DNA from: Verrucomicrobiales bacterium
Lineage (GTDB): Bacteria > Verrucomicrobiota > Verrucomicrobiia > Verrucomicrobiales > DEV007
NCBI GenBank assembly: GCA_013911195.1
Contig: JACETS010000122.1
Location: 1 to 7,822, forward strand
Reading direction: 5' to 3'
DNA: 7,822 nucleotides
This document shows, in pieces, positions 1 through 5,968 of the stretch (positions are counted from its first letter, which is position 1; each line of letters opens with the position of its first letter). The notes beneath the pieces were generated by a model, which ran no database searches, was not told the origin of the DNA, and saw only the letters and a program-made list of their open reading frames with translations. The position numbers and the translations under genes were made by a program.

Positions 1-127
1 CATCAAAACTTTAAATCCACTGGGTAGAAGCCTAATGCCAGAAAACCTACTTACTGGTTTAAGCGATCCTCAACTGAGAGATTTTTTCGCGTTCTTGCGG
101 TCCACCCAGCCCTTCGCCCTTGATTAA
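1..127 (+). CDS. C-terminal end of a PVC-type heme-binding (cytochrome c domain) protein, partial
   Basis: Only the last 41 codons are present, in the frame starting at base 2, ending with two consecutive TAA stops (125-127 and 128-130). The readable tail contains GRSLMPENLL followed by GLSDPQLRDFFAFLRS. That matches the end of a class I cytochrome c domain: the Met in LMPE would be the distal heme ligand, and the last amphipathic helix (SDPQLRDFFAFLRS) is the usual closing helix of such domains. In PVC bacteria this tail typically ends large exported proteins built from a beta-propeller, HEAT-like repeats and a C-terminal heme domain, but the CXXCH motif and all upstream domains lie outside the window, so the full architecture is inference. 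It converges on the DUF805 gene and shares the hairpin between them. Confidence 0.75.
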   Translation, partial: IKTLNPLGRSLMPENLLTGLSDPQLRDFFAFLRSTQPFALD

Positions 128-133
128 TAATGC

Positions 134-164
134 AAAAAAATGAGCCCTCATTCCTGAGGGCTCA
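134..164 (-). terminator. Rho-independent terminator between convergent genes
   Basis: A perfect 10-bp stem (TGAGCCCTCA at 141-150, TGAGGGCTCA at 155-164) closes over a 4-base loop TTCC. On the minus strand the stem is followed directly by seven T residues (the A-run at 134-140), the classic form of an intrinsic terminator for the DUF805 gene, whose stop lies about 30 bases before it. On the plus strand the bases after the stem (TCGATAAATTGTTT) make only a weak T-tract, so it may also stop the plus-strand cytochrome gene but less efficiently. Confidence 0.88.
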
Positions 165-195
165 TCGATAAATTGTTTAAATTAATTGATTAGCT

Positions 196-648
196 CTAAG
201 CTTCCAATGTCGGTCCGTCGTCAGAAGTTGGAGGTTCAGGTAATGCCTCACCAGAACCTAAAGGATCAGGACCAAATCTGTTGGGACCAGCCGAGCCTTT
301 TGTTACATACCAAACCAAAAGGACAATTGCTCCAACACAGGTAAAAATGATAAAGAACCATGCACCGGATTTTTCGACATCATGTAATCTACGCCAAATC
401 AATGCAAGAGATGGTATAAAAACCGCCAATTGGACTAATGTGGATAATACGCCAGTACCACCTACTGGTCCGAATTCGGTTTCTGTAGGAGCAATCAACC
501 AAAGCCCTACAATTCCATCGATGAAACCGGTACCAAATCCAAGAATAACGCAAAATAAAGTAAAATACCAATATTCTGACCTGCTTGCGCGACCACTAAA
601 GTTAAAATAATTACTGAAACCCGACTTGATTGCTGATGTAAAATCCAT
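196..648 (-). CDS. DUF805 family inner-membrane protein
   Basis: This 150-residue protein shows the full DUF805 signature (YhaH/YhaI type): the N-terminal FSGRASRSEYWYF block (residues 17-29), then RRLHDVEKSGAWFF (86-99) and the closing GPNRFGPDP motif (121-129). Three or so hydrophobic segments are visible at about 28-50, 66-84 and 97-115, so it is an integral membrane protein of usual family length. Residues 130-150 form an acidic, Pro-rich, probably cytoplasmic tail. The biochemical role of DUF805 proteins is unknown. It is transcribed away from the redox cluster and has its own terminator, so it is probably a monocistronic gene unrelated to its neighbours. No clear Shine-Dalgarno sequence precedes the ATG; the conserved family N-terminus (MDFTSAIKSGFSNYFNFSGR) starts right at this Met, which supports the start. 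Confidence 0.93.
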   Translation of the reverse strand: MDFTSAIKSGFSNYFNFSGRASRSEYWYFTLFCVILGFGTGFIDGIVGLWLIAPTETEFGPVGGTGVLSTLVQLAVFIPSLALIWRRLHDVEKSGAWFFIIFTCVGAIVLLVWYVTKGSAGPNRFGPDPLGSGEALPEPPTSDDGPTLEA

Positions 649-693
649 AACTAAATGGTTAACAGCTTATTACAACTCTAGCAAATAAATAAT

Positions 694-734
694 AAGTCTT
701 TATAACATGTTAGATATAAGAATTTTAAAGACTT
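694..734. promoter_or_regulatory. Nested inverted repeats in the divergent intergenic region
   Basis: The 154 bases between the divergent DUF805 and cytochrome genes must hold the promoters of both. A perfect 9-bp inverted repeat (AAGTCTTTA at 694-702, TAAAGACTT at 726-734) flanks a 23-base spacer that begins with a 10-base perfect palindrome, TAACATGTTA (703-712). The region is very A+T-rich. The dyads could be operator sites for a dimeric regulator or could form a cruciform/hairpin; no T-run follows, so it is not a terminator. I cannot assign convincing -35/-10 pairs here. A regulatory role is inference; the repeats themselves are read directly. Confidence 0.4.
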
Positions 735-740
735 TAATCA

Positions 741-757
741 TTGGAATTAGTTGGAAT
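741..757 (+). repeat. TTGGAAT direct repeat with a 10-base period
   Basis: TTGGAAT occurs at 741-747 and again at 751-757, so the two copies face the same side of the helix one turn apart, about 46-62 bases upstream of the 803 start codon. That spacing is typical of binding sites for activators that bind as tandem monomers, but a 7-base repeat in A+T-rich DNA can also be chance. Confidence 0.3.
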
Positions 758-802
758 AAAAAATTGAAAACTCATTCGGTAAAAACGTAGTTAAACAATA
801 TT

Positions 803-3490
803 ATGCAGTCCTTCTGCTATCCGCTACTGTTGCACACCGTTATTTTTGTCTCCATCTTACTCGGGACTGGGCAAGCTCGAGTTCAAATTCCTTCTATCGA
901 CAGCACCCAACTTGATTCTATAACAAAGGGAAAAATTCTCATCGAAGAATTAAATTGCGTAGCCTGTCACCAAAATTCTGAATTAGTAAGCACTTCCAAG
1001 AAGTCCCCCAGACTGGCTAAGGTCGGATCCAGACTCAGTCCAGATTATATCAAAAAATTTCTGATTGATCCCAAATCAACTAAGCCCGGCACTCTTATGC
1101 CACACACGTTAGGCCATCTCAACGAAAAGGATCGAATCAAGGTAGCAGAATCACTTACCCATTATCTTGTGTCTTTAGATAACAAAAAGAAATTCAAACT
1201 ACAGGTTCCAGACTCCGTCGCGGCAGAACATGGAGAAGCCCTCTTTCATCAAGTCGGCTGCGCAGCGTGCCACTCACCGAGAGACAATGAAGGAAAAGAA
1301 ATCATGGCAGAAAAGTCAGTTCCTCTGGGACCCCTAGAAAAAAAATACTCACATCAAGGCCTGACTGAATTCCTTAAAAGGCCGCACGCATATCGGCCTT
1401 CAGGAAGAATGCCGGATTTAGGATTACCTCATCAAGACATTGAAAAAATATCACACTACCTTCTCAGAAAAGTTCAAGTCCCCGGTAATCTCAAATACAT
1501 GACTTGGCGGGGTAAAGTATGGGAAGGTCTAGAGGGAGATGTTGAAAAAGAGGCCGCAGGTCAAGTAGCGGACTTCAACCTTGAATCTATAGGAAAAATC
1601 CACCATCAAACGGCCATCCAATATTCAGGATTTCTTAAAATTAAGACGCAAGGAGACTACGCATTTGATCTGCAATTAAATGGGGGAAGCCTGACAATAA
1701 ATAATAAGACAATTTTCAATGAAAAACCCAGTAACCGAAGGGGTACAAAAAAGTTTTCCGTTTCAACTAACCTTGAGGAAGGTTTATACAAGATTGATTT
1801 CGTTTATTTTCATACTGGTCGTGATCCCAAGCTGATTTTTGAAGTAGAAGGTCCGGGACTCAAAAAAGGACCGCTATCTCCAGAAATTTTAACGGCCTAT
1901 GATCGGCCTATTGAAATCTCATCTGCCTTACAGACTGACCCGGTTCTGATTGTCAAAGGAAGAGAACACTTCACCAAAATGGGATGTGCAAATTGTCATG
2001 ATGACATAAACAAAGAATCACTTAATTCGTATCCAGAAATGGCAAAACTAAGATTGGGACACGGATGCTTGAGTAATCAAAATCAAGCGCCTCGTTATGA
2101 TCTTGATGAAGAACAAAAAAAATTAATTACTACCGCACTGCGAGCCGACAAAAACTTCGAATATTCCGATGAACAGAAAATTCAAAAAACACTGGTACAG
2201 TTTAATTGTATTGCCTGCCATGATAGGGCAGGCCTCGGAGGAATTCATCCATCTAGGAATCAATACTTCACCGGATCTAAGCCTGAGCTAGGAAATCAGG
2301 GTCGAATCCCTCCCCCGCTTACCCATGTGGGTGCAAAGTTGACCGATTCATGGCTGAAACAGGTCATACTCCATGGTGGGAGGCAAAGGGATTATCTTTA
2401 CACGAGAATGCCAATATATAAACAGAAGGACGTTGAAGCACTTGTCGATTTATTTCAAAAAAATGATTCTCTCGAGCAACTGGAACATCCCAAAGTTTCT
2501 AATATAAAGGAATCTAAAAATGCTGGTTATGAGATGATGGGAACTACCGGCTTGAGCTGTATCGCGTGTCACGACTTCAATGGCCAGAAGTCAGGAGGTG
2601 CCGGAGCATTGGATATTATTCATTCCACTAAGCGAATAAAGAAAAATTGGTTCCATCTCTACATGCGAAATCCAGCCCGCTTTCACCCAACCGTGATCAT
2701 GCCCAGCTATTGGCCAGGAGGAGAAGCCATTAGAAAAGAGATTCTTGAAGGTAGTACGGATCAACAAATCGAAGCCCTATGGAACTATCTATCTGATGGG
2801 GAACGAGCAAAAAACCCCAAGGGTCTATCAAGACAGTCTCTGACGCTTAGGGTTGCTGATGAAACAGTCATGTGCAGGGGGAGAGGCACCGCAGGATATC
2901 GTGGTATTGGCGTAGGTTATCCTGAAAGAATTAGTATGGCATTTGACTCAGAACAAATGTCACTAAGGCAAATATGGAAAGGTGAATTTGCGCATATCAA
3001 TCATGGAAGCTTCCACGCCAGAGGCAATGAAAGAGTTCAGTTTCCGGAGGGGATTCCTTTTCACAGACTTGCCTCAATGGATGATTCTTGGCCCTACAAG
3101 GGAAAGACAAATTACCTCTTTCCTCAGAATCATGGATATCAATACAAAGGGTATTATCTGAATTTGGAAAAAAGGCCGACCTTCATGTACGAATACGGAA
3201 CGATTAAAGTTGAGGATTATTTTGAAGATCATCTTGATCAAGACGGAAAGGCCTTTTTTAAGAGAACACTGACCTTTACCACCGAAAAAAATGAAGAACC
3301 ATTCTTCTTTAGGCTTGGAGCTGGAAAAATAATTAAGAGGAATCAAAATTCTTGGAAGATTGATCGACTAAATCTTGGAATTGATCAAAAATTAAAACCC
3401 ATTGTAAGAGAAGGTGATCCGAAAGATCTGATTTTGCCTATCAAGTTAAGTAAAGGTGAAACCAAAATCAGAATTAATTACAAATGGTGA
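803..3490 (+). CDS. Large exported multi-heme c-type cytochrome with PA14 domain (five CXXCH)
   Basis: This 895-residue protein begins with a signal peptide (about 1-25, hydrophobic core LLLHTVIFVSILLG), placing it in the periplasm. Five heme attachment motifs are visible: CVACH (52-56), CAACH (153-157), CANCH (395-399), CIACH (469-473) and CIACH (586-590). Plausible Met ligands follow four of them: LMPH (M99), RMPD (M203), RMPI (M536) and IMPS (M633). The third module (395 to about 450) has no MP motif, is short and ends with a GCL...APRYDLDEEQ segment. Between hemes 2 and 3, residues about 230-355 form a PA14-like beta domain (YSGFLKIKTQGDYAFDLQLN, GLYKIDFVYFHTGRDPKLIF), often linked to carbohydrate binding. 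Residues about 675-895 form a beta-rich, cytochrome-free C-terminal region (IGVGYPERISMAFD) shared with other PVC cytochrome proteins but of unknown role. It probably carries electrons from a periplasmic dehydrogenase, most simply the propeller protein that overlaps its 3' end. The ATG at 803 is the first start after an in-frame TAG at 788-790; no clear Shine-Dalgarno is present. Confidence 0.88.
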   Translation: MQSFCYPLLLHTVIFVSILLGTGQARVQIPSIDSTQLDSITKGKILIEELNCVACHQNSELVSTSKKSPRLAKVGSRLSPDYIKKFLIDPKSTKPGTLMPHTLGHLNEKDRIKVAESLTHYLVSLDNKKKFKLQVPDSVAAEHGEALFHQVGCAACHSPRDNEGKEIMAEKSVPLGPLEKKYSHQGLTEFLKRPHAYRPSGRMPDLGLPHQDIEKISHYLLRKVQVPGNLKYMTWRGKVWEGLEGDVEKEAAGQVADFNLESIGKIHHQTAIQYSGFLKIKTQGDYAFDLQLNGGSLTINNKTIFNEKPSNRRGTKKFSVSTNLEEGLYKIDFVYFHTGRDPKLIFEVEGPGLKKGPLSPEILTAYDRPIEISSALQTDPVLIVKGREHFTKMGCANCHDDINKESLNSYPEMAKLRLGHGCLSNQNQAPRYDLDEEQKKLITTALRADKNFEYSDEQKIQKTLVQFNCIACHDRAGLGGIHPSRNQYFTGSKPELGNQGRIPPPLTHVGAKLTDSWLKQVILHGGRQRDYLYTRMPIYKQKDVEALVDLFQKNDSLEQLEHPKVSNIKESKNAGYEMMGTTGLSCIACHDFNGQKSGGAGALDIIHSTKRIKKNWFHLYMRNPARFHPTVIMPSYWPGGEAIRKEILEGSTDQQIEALWNYLSDGERAKNPKGLSRQSLTLRVADETVMCRGRGTAGYRGIGVGYPERISMAFDSEQMSLRQIWKGEFAHINHGSFHARGNERVQFPEGIPFHRLASMDDSWPYKGKTNYLFPQNHGYQYKGYYLNLEKRPTFMYEYGTIKVEDYFEDHLDQDGKAFFKRTLTFTTEKNEEPFFFRLGAGKIIKRNQNSWKIDRLNLGIDQKLKPIVREGDPKDLILPIKLSKGETKIRINYKW

Positions 3491-5034
3491 TAACGGTTGA
3501 AGAAATGATGAATTGGGTCCAAAAAAATCTCGTGAAATCGCCTCTTTTTAGTTGGTTAATCATATCAGTTTTGGCCCTCATTTCACCAAGCAATAAAAGT
3601 CATGGTCAGGAATTAGGAGCCATGTGGGGAACTTCAGAGGAAGAAAATAAATACTATAAAATTGTTAATATTCCAATCCCTCCAGAAGTTCCGATGAGGC
3701 CAGGAAGTTTTGAAATTCTTCCCGACAAGCGATTAGCCGTTGGCACTCGGAGAGGTGATATCTATTTCGTTTCAGGGGCATTCGAGACGCCCCCAAATCC
3801 GTCCTATCATTTATTTGCTAGTGGTCAGGATGAAATATTTGGAATGTCTTGGCGTAATAATTCTCTGACGATTACACAATTTGGAGAAGTAACTCAACTT
3901 ACCGACACTAATGGGGATGGCACCGCAGACCGGTTTGACACTTTAACCAATAATTGGGGTTATGCAGAAGGACACGAGTTTGCTTTTGGCTCAAAGCATG
4001 ATCCAGAGGGAAATGTCTGGGTGGCTTTAGGTCTCAGCGGTTCTTATCATTCCAGAAATATCTATAGAGGATGGGCTGTTAAAGTCACACCTGAGGGAAA
4101 AATGATTCCTGTTTGTAGTGGGCTACGCAGTCCTGGTGGAGTAGCCGCCAACAAGGAAGGTGCGATGTTTTGCATTGAAAGCCAAGGACCATGGAATGGG
4201 TCCTGTTCATTAAAGCATCTAAAAGAAGGTGGATTTCTGGGGCATCCCGCTAGTTACAACTGGTACCAATTCGTCAAAAAAATGGACACCCCAAAAATTG
4301 AACCTAATACCAATTCGAGAATATCCATTGAAAGAAAACGTGTAAAAGAGCTTGTTCCGCCGGTAATTCTTTTTCCTTACATCAAAATGGGAAGATCTAT
4401 CTCAGGGTTTAGGCTCAACCAAACCAAAGGCAAGTTTGGACCCTTTGAGAATCAATTGTTTTTTGGAGACTACACGCTGAGCATCATACTCCGGGCAACG
4501 ACCGAGAAAATAAACGGGGTTTGGCAAGGTGCCTGTTACCCCTTCAGAGAAGGCCTTTCAACCGGCATCATGAATGTTGAGTTTTCTCCTGAAGGTCAAT
4601 TAATTGCAGGTGGATTCACAACTAACCGGCAATGGCCGGTCAGAGGAGAGGCTCCATATGCTATCCAACGGCTAGACTGGACAGGCAAAACACCATTCGA
4701 AATAAAAGAAATCAACATCCAGGAGGACGGTTTTTTAATTAATTTCACCAAGCCAGTGAATCCATTAATCGCATCGGATCCAGCCAACTATTCAATGAGC
4801 ACATACACCCACAATTATTCTGCGGGTTATGGAAGCCCAGAAGTTGATCATACTACTCCAAAAATTACAAAGTCTGTTGTTTCCGAAGGCGCGAACAGTG
4901 TCCGCCTCACTGTCGAGGGAATTAAAGAAGGGCATATCCATGACTTTGATTTATCAAAAATAAAAAATTCATCCAACGAAAATCTGGTCCACTCAAAGGC
5001 CTATTACACCGTTAATGAAATACCGAAAAACTAG
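3484..5034 (+). CDS. Secreted beta-propeller protein, sorbosone/PQQ-dehydrogenase-like
   Basis: This 516-residue protein has an N-terminal export signal (hydrophobic core at about 21-34, SWLIISVLALIS) and a likely cleavage near residue 42. The core, about 55-400, has features of the L-sorbosone/soluble glucose dehydrogenase-like propellers abundant in PVC bacteria: an Asp-rich calcium-type loop DTNGDGTADRFD (141-152), GYAEGHEFAFG (159-169) with a His at 164, HDPEGNVWVALG (172-183), CSGLRSPGGVA (211-221), and ESQGPWNGS followed by HLKEGGFLGHP (232-255). Residues about 405-516 look like an added Ig/SbsA-like beta domain (FLINFTKPVNP, then DPANYS). PQQ binding is possible but cannot be proved from sequence alone, and some relatives may not be enzymes. 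The ORF overlaps the cytochrome gene by 7 bases, so the pair is very likely co-transcribed and possibly translationally coupled. The first ATG (3484) gives a long acidic lead; ATG at 3505 or 3508 (residues 8 and 9) would give a more conventional signal peptide. No strong ribosome site distinguishes them. Confidence 0.85.
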   Translation: MVITVEEMMNWVQKNLVKSPLFSWLIISVLALISPSNKSHGQELGAMWGTSEEENKYYKIVNIPIPPEVPMRPGSFEILPDKRLAVGTRRGDIYFVSGAFETPPNPSYHLFASGQDEIFGMSWRNNSLTITQFGEVTQLTDTNGDGTADRFDTLTNNWGYAEGHEFAFGSKHDPEGNVWVALGLSGSYHSRNIYRGWAVKVTPEGKMIPVCSGLRSPGGVAANKEGAMFCIESQGPWNGSCSLKHLKEGGFLGHPASYNWYQFVKKMDTPKIEPNTNSRISIERKRVKELVPPVILFPYIKMGRSISGFRLNQTKGKFGPFENQLFFGDYTLSIILRATTEKINGVWQGACYPFREGLSTGIMNVEFSPEGQLIAGGFTTNRQWPVRGEAPYAIQRLDWTGKTPFEIKEINIQEDGFLINFTKPVNPLIASDPANYSMSTYTHNYSAGYGSPEVDHTTPKITKSVVSEGANSVRLTVEGIKEGHIHDFDLSKIKNSSNENLVHSKAYYTVNEIPKN

Positions 5035-5064
5035 GCTCATAAGCTAAAGGGTCATCCGCTAAAG
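5035..5064 (+). repeat. Imperfect 15-base tandem duplication in the intergenic gap
   Basis: GCTCATAAGCTAAAG (5035-5049) is followed immediately by GGTCATCCGCTAAAG (5050-5064), matching at 12 of 15 positions. Together they fill almost the whole 31-base gap between the propeller gene's stop and the DUF3445 gene's ATG. It looks like a local duplication; there is no hairpin or T-run, so it does not separate the two genes transcriptionally. Confidence 0.55.
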
Positions 5065-5065
5065 C

Positions 5066-5869
5066 ATGAGAAAGCTCATCCACTTTCCTCTAAACTCAGA
5101 TACCTTCGGTCACCAATTCGGTATCAAGTCCTTGGATAAGGAAAATGAAATCACCATCAGGACCGATGGCTACAAGGATGACATTATTTTGAAAAATGAG
5201 CTCATCAATGAAGACCCAGATTATTATTCTGTTAGCACGGACCGAAGTATAAAATCGGAAGAGGAAGCCTCTATACTTTTGATAAATAAACGAAACAGTT
5301 TAATAGAAACAGCAAAAAGCCTTCAAGAGGATCTTGTTATTCTTAGCGGTGATTCAAATTTAGGTCATCCAATTATCGCAGGAGTCGTCTGCTTTCCGAA
5401 CGGATGGGCCATCAGAGAGAAGTTCGGAATGGGCCTCGATAAAGTACATGATCCAGTACCCGACTATGCTGAGGTAATGAGTAAATCTGTAAACAAACTT
5501 CTAACCAATTTAAAACCTGGTCGAACATTCTGGAGGAGCAATTGGGCGGTCAGGCCAAGCCACCGATTAGACCAGTCACCGAAAATGAAATCTCATGTCG
5601 AAAAAGACCAAGCAATTTTAAATTCTGACAATGTCAGCGATAAGTGTTTCTTTCGTGTAGAATACCAAACCCTAACGAGGCTTGAAAAATCTGGAGACAT
5701 TCTTTTCACTATACTCACCGATCAATTGCCCATCATAGAGCTAGAAAAATGGCAACAGAAAAACCTGTTAGGGGTTTTAAAGACATGTCCAGAAAAGACG
5801 ATTAAATATAAGTCCATTAGTCCTTTTTATGATCTTCTGTGCAAAGATTTGGAAAAAAGGATCCGTTAA
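5066..5869 (+). CDS. DUF3445 protein, heme-dependent oxidative N-demethylase alpha-subunit-like
   Basis: The 267-residue product matches the DUF3445 family (HODM alpha subunit, related to DmmA of dimethylamine monooxygenase). Visible family blocks are HPIIAGVVCFPNGWAIREKF (101-120), MGLDKVHDPVPDYAE (122-136), LKPGRTFWRSNWAV (149-162) and FFRVEYQTLTRLEKSGDILF (195-214). Characterised members bind heme b in a PAS-like fold and oxidatively demethylate secondary amines such as dimethylamine, releasing formaldehyde, with electrons from an NAD(P)H/FMN/2Fe-2S reductase. There is no signal peptide, so it should be cytoplasmic, unlike its upstream neighbours. Length is slightly short against typical members of about 300 residues. 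None of the reductase subunits is in this window; either they lie elsewhere or this is a stand-alone relative with another substrate. It lies 31 bases downstream of the propeller gene with no terminator between, so co-transcription is likely. The ATG has only a weak, distant AAAGG (5046-5050) upstream. Confidence 0.85.
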   Translation: MRKLIHFPLNSDTFGHQFGIKSLDKENEITIRTDGYKDDIILKNELINEDPDYYSVSTDRSIKSEEEASILLINKRNSLIETAKSLQEDLVILSGDSNLGHPIIAGVVCFPNGWAIREKFGMGLDKVHDPVPDYAEVMSKSVNKLLTNLKPGRTFWRSNWAVRPSHRLDQSPKMKSHVEKDQAILNSDNVSDKCFFRVEYQTLTRLEKSGDILFTILTDQLPIIELEKWQQKNLLGVLKTCPEKTIKYKSISPFYDLLCKDLEKRIR

Positions 5870-5897
5870 TCCAATTTGAATATTTGAGGAGATACTC

Positions 5898-5927
5898 TTG
5901 AAAGGCTAATGCATAAGGCGATACTAT
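5898..5927 (+). promoter_or_regulatory. Possible sigma-70-type promoter for the CE15-like gene
   Basis: TTGAAA (5898-5903) and TACTAT (5922-5927) are separated by 18 bases, matching the housekeeping consensus at 5 of 6 and 4 of 6 positions. A second, better -10-like hexamer TATACT lies at 5933-5938 but has no -35 at the right distance. If real, transcription would start near 5934, which would favour the ATG at 5969 over the in-frame ATG at 5909. No terminator separates this from the DUF3445 gene, so read-through is equally possible. The promoter consensus of this organism is unknown. Confidence 0.22.
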
Positions 5928-5968
5928 TTCCTTATACTCAAGGGAAATTCACACTCAGGAAATTTATA

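Noticed and set aside
389..571. Second minus-strand open frame of 60 codons
   Set aside because: It is an alternative frame within the DUF805 gene on the same strand, with no independent support.
281..610. Plus-strand open frame of 109 codons
   Set aside because: It lies antisense within the DUF805 gene, whose protein carries clear family motifs; the plus-strand translation has no recognisable domain and is a shadow.
803..880. Lipoprotein signal using Cys5 of the multi-heme protein
   Set aside because: The cysteine is at residue 5, ahead of the hydrophobic core, so it cannot be a lipobox cysteine.
3074..3346. Minus-strand open frame of 90 codons
   Set aside because: It is antisense to the well-supported C-terminal region of the multi-heme gene and resembles nothing known.
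4596..4787. Minus-strand open frame of 63 codons
   Set aside because: It is antisense to the propeller gene's C-terminal region and has no motif or ribosome site.
5909..5968. ATG at 5909 as the start of the CE15-like gene
   Set aside because: It is in frame and would supply a positively charged leader, but it has AGG only 3 bases upstream, whereas the ATG at 5969 has AGGA at good spacing and begins directly at a signal peptide. The later start was kept with low certainty.
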